Shown: positions 20,693 to 20,871 of the stretch, in pieces
How positions within the stretch are numbered: position 1 is the first letter of the stretch
Layout: every line of letters begins with the position of its first letter
Assembly (NCBI GenBank): GCA_025935475.1
Contig: JAICVE010000004.1
Location: forward strand, 1 to 20,871
Direction: 5' to 3'
DNA from: Nitrospira sp.
GTDB lineage: Bacteria; Nitrospirota; Nitrospiria; Nitrospirales; Nitrospiraceae
DNA: 20,871 nucleotides
Made by a program: the position numbers and the translations under genes
The notes under the pieces: generated by a model
Database searches by the model: none
The model's input: the letters and a program-made list of their open reading frames with translations, nothing else
What the model was told of the DNA's origin: nothing

Positions 20693-20871
20693 GTCTCTCC
20701 GCGGCTAAATCACACTCTAGGCGTCAGTTTCTCACTCGCCAACTGGGCAGAACCCAAGAACGTCGATTCCTCGCCTGCGAAAGCCGGAAACCCGAGGGCC
20801 TGTTGGAAATGGAGGCAAGACAAAGAAGTAGGGAGCGAATATTTTACATTCGCCAAGCGAAAACTAGGGAA
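20693..20871. other. Right-edge upstream region of the methyltransferase gene
   Basis: 179 bases with no gene seen. It contains a small inverted repeat, GCGAAT and ATTCGC (20835-20840 and 20848-20853), in a locally AT-rich stretch. This could be a promoter or operator for the methyltransferase gene. Nothing here resembles the GACA-N3-TGTC motif. Confidence 0.35.

Noticed and set aside
1..20871. CRISPR arrays, tRNA or rRNA genes, insertion sequences, phage genes
   Set aside because: No regularly spaced repeats, cloverleaf-like segments, transposase motifs or terminal inverted repeats with target duplications were seen on reading both strands.

Overview
The window looks like a chromosomal segment of a GC-rich Nitrospira-like bacterium (phylum Nitrospirota). 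This placement is an inference from gene content and protein style: many small secreted or membrane stress-type proteins (PRC-barrel, BON, PepSY, CBS, a Cys-rich copper-storage protein), proline-rich secreted peptides, and a sigma54-type two-component system. No rRNA, tRNA, CRISPR array, insertion sequence or phage gene was seen.

Layout. (1) 419-3311, plus strand: a phospholipase-D/VTT membrane fusion protein and an endonuclease/exonuclease/phosphatase-fold enzyme, one base apart, ending in a strong hairpin. (2) 5187-3354, minus strand: a tight five-gene set of Csp-type Cys-rich protein, CBS-pair protein, proline-rich secreted peptide, two-helix membrane protein and secreted small-domain protein. 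(3) 10067-5363, minus strand: a tightly coupled operon of small membrane protein, SDR, small membrane protein, alpha/beta hydrolase, unknown 473-aa protein, second alpha/beta hydrolase and a broken DUF4177-like gene. (4) 10515-14991, plus strand: possible small secreted protein, PRC-barrel protein, cupredoxin-like lipoprotein, BON protein, HAD-phosphatase/P-loop ATPase fusion and PepSY lipoprotein. (5) 18934-15129, minus strand: membrane PAS histidine kinase, NtrC-family sigma54 activator, stand-alone receiver and a second proline-rich secreted peptide. (6) 19143-19376, plus strand: a zinc-ribbon protein. (7) 20692-19496, minus strand: a zinc-ribbon SAM methyltransferase.

The most interesting signal is regulatory. 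Six exact copies of the palindrome GACA-N3-TGTC occur (centres near 290, 5326, 5345, 10378, 15950 and 18952). All six lie between genes, and I saw none inside a gene. Each lies about 60-100 bp upstream of a GG-N10-GC element resembling a sigma54 -24/-12 promoter. These promoters face the PLD gene, the Csp operon, the SDR/hydrolase operon, a small secreted protein, the receiver operon and the zinc-ribbon gene. This is the geometry of enhancer sites for an NtrC-type activator, and such an activator with its kinase is encoded here at 15960-18934. I infer a local sigma54 regulon joining envelope-lipid, copper/thiol and unknown hydrolase functions, probably an envelope or general stress response. 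All of this was read by eye; the regulator-site link is inference.
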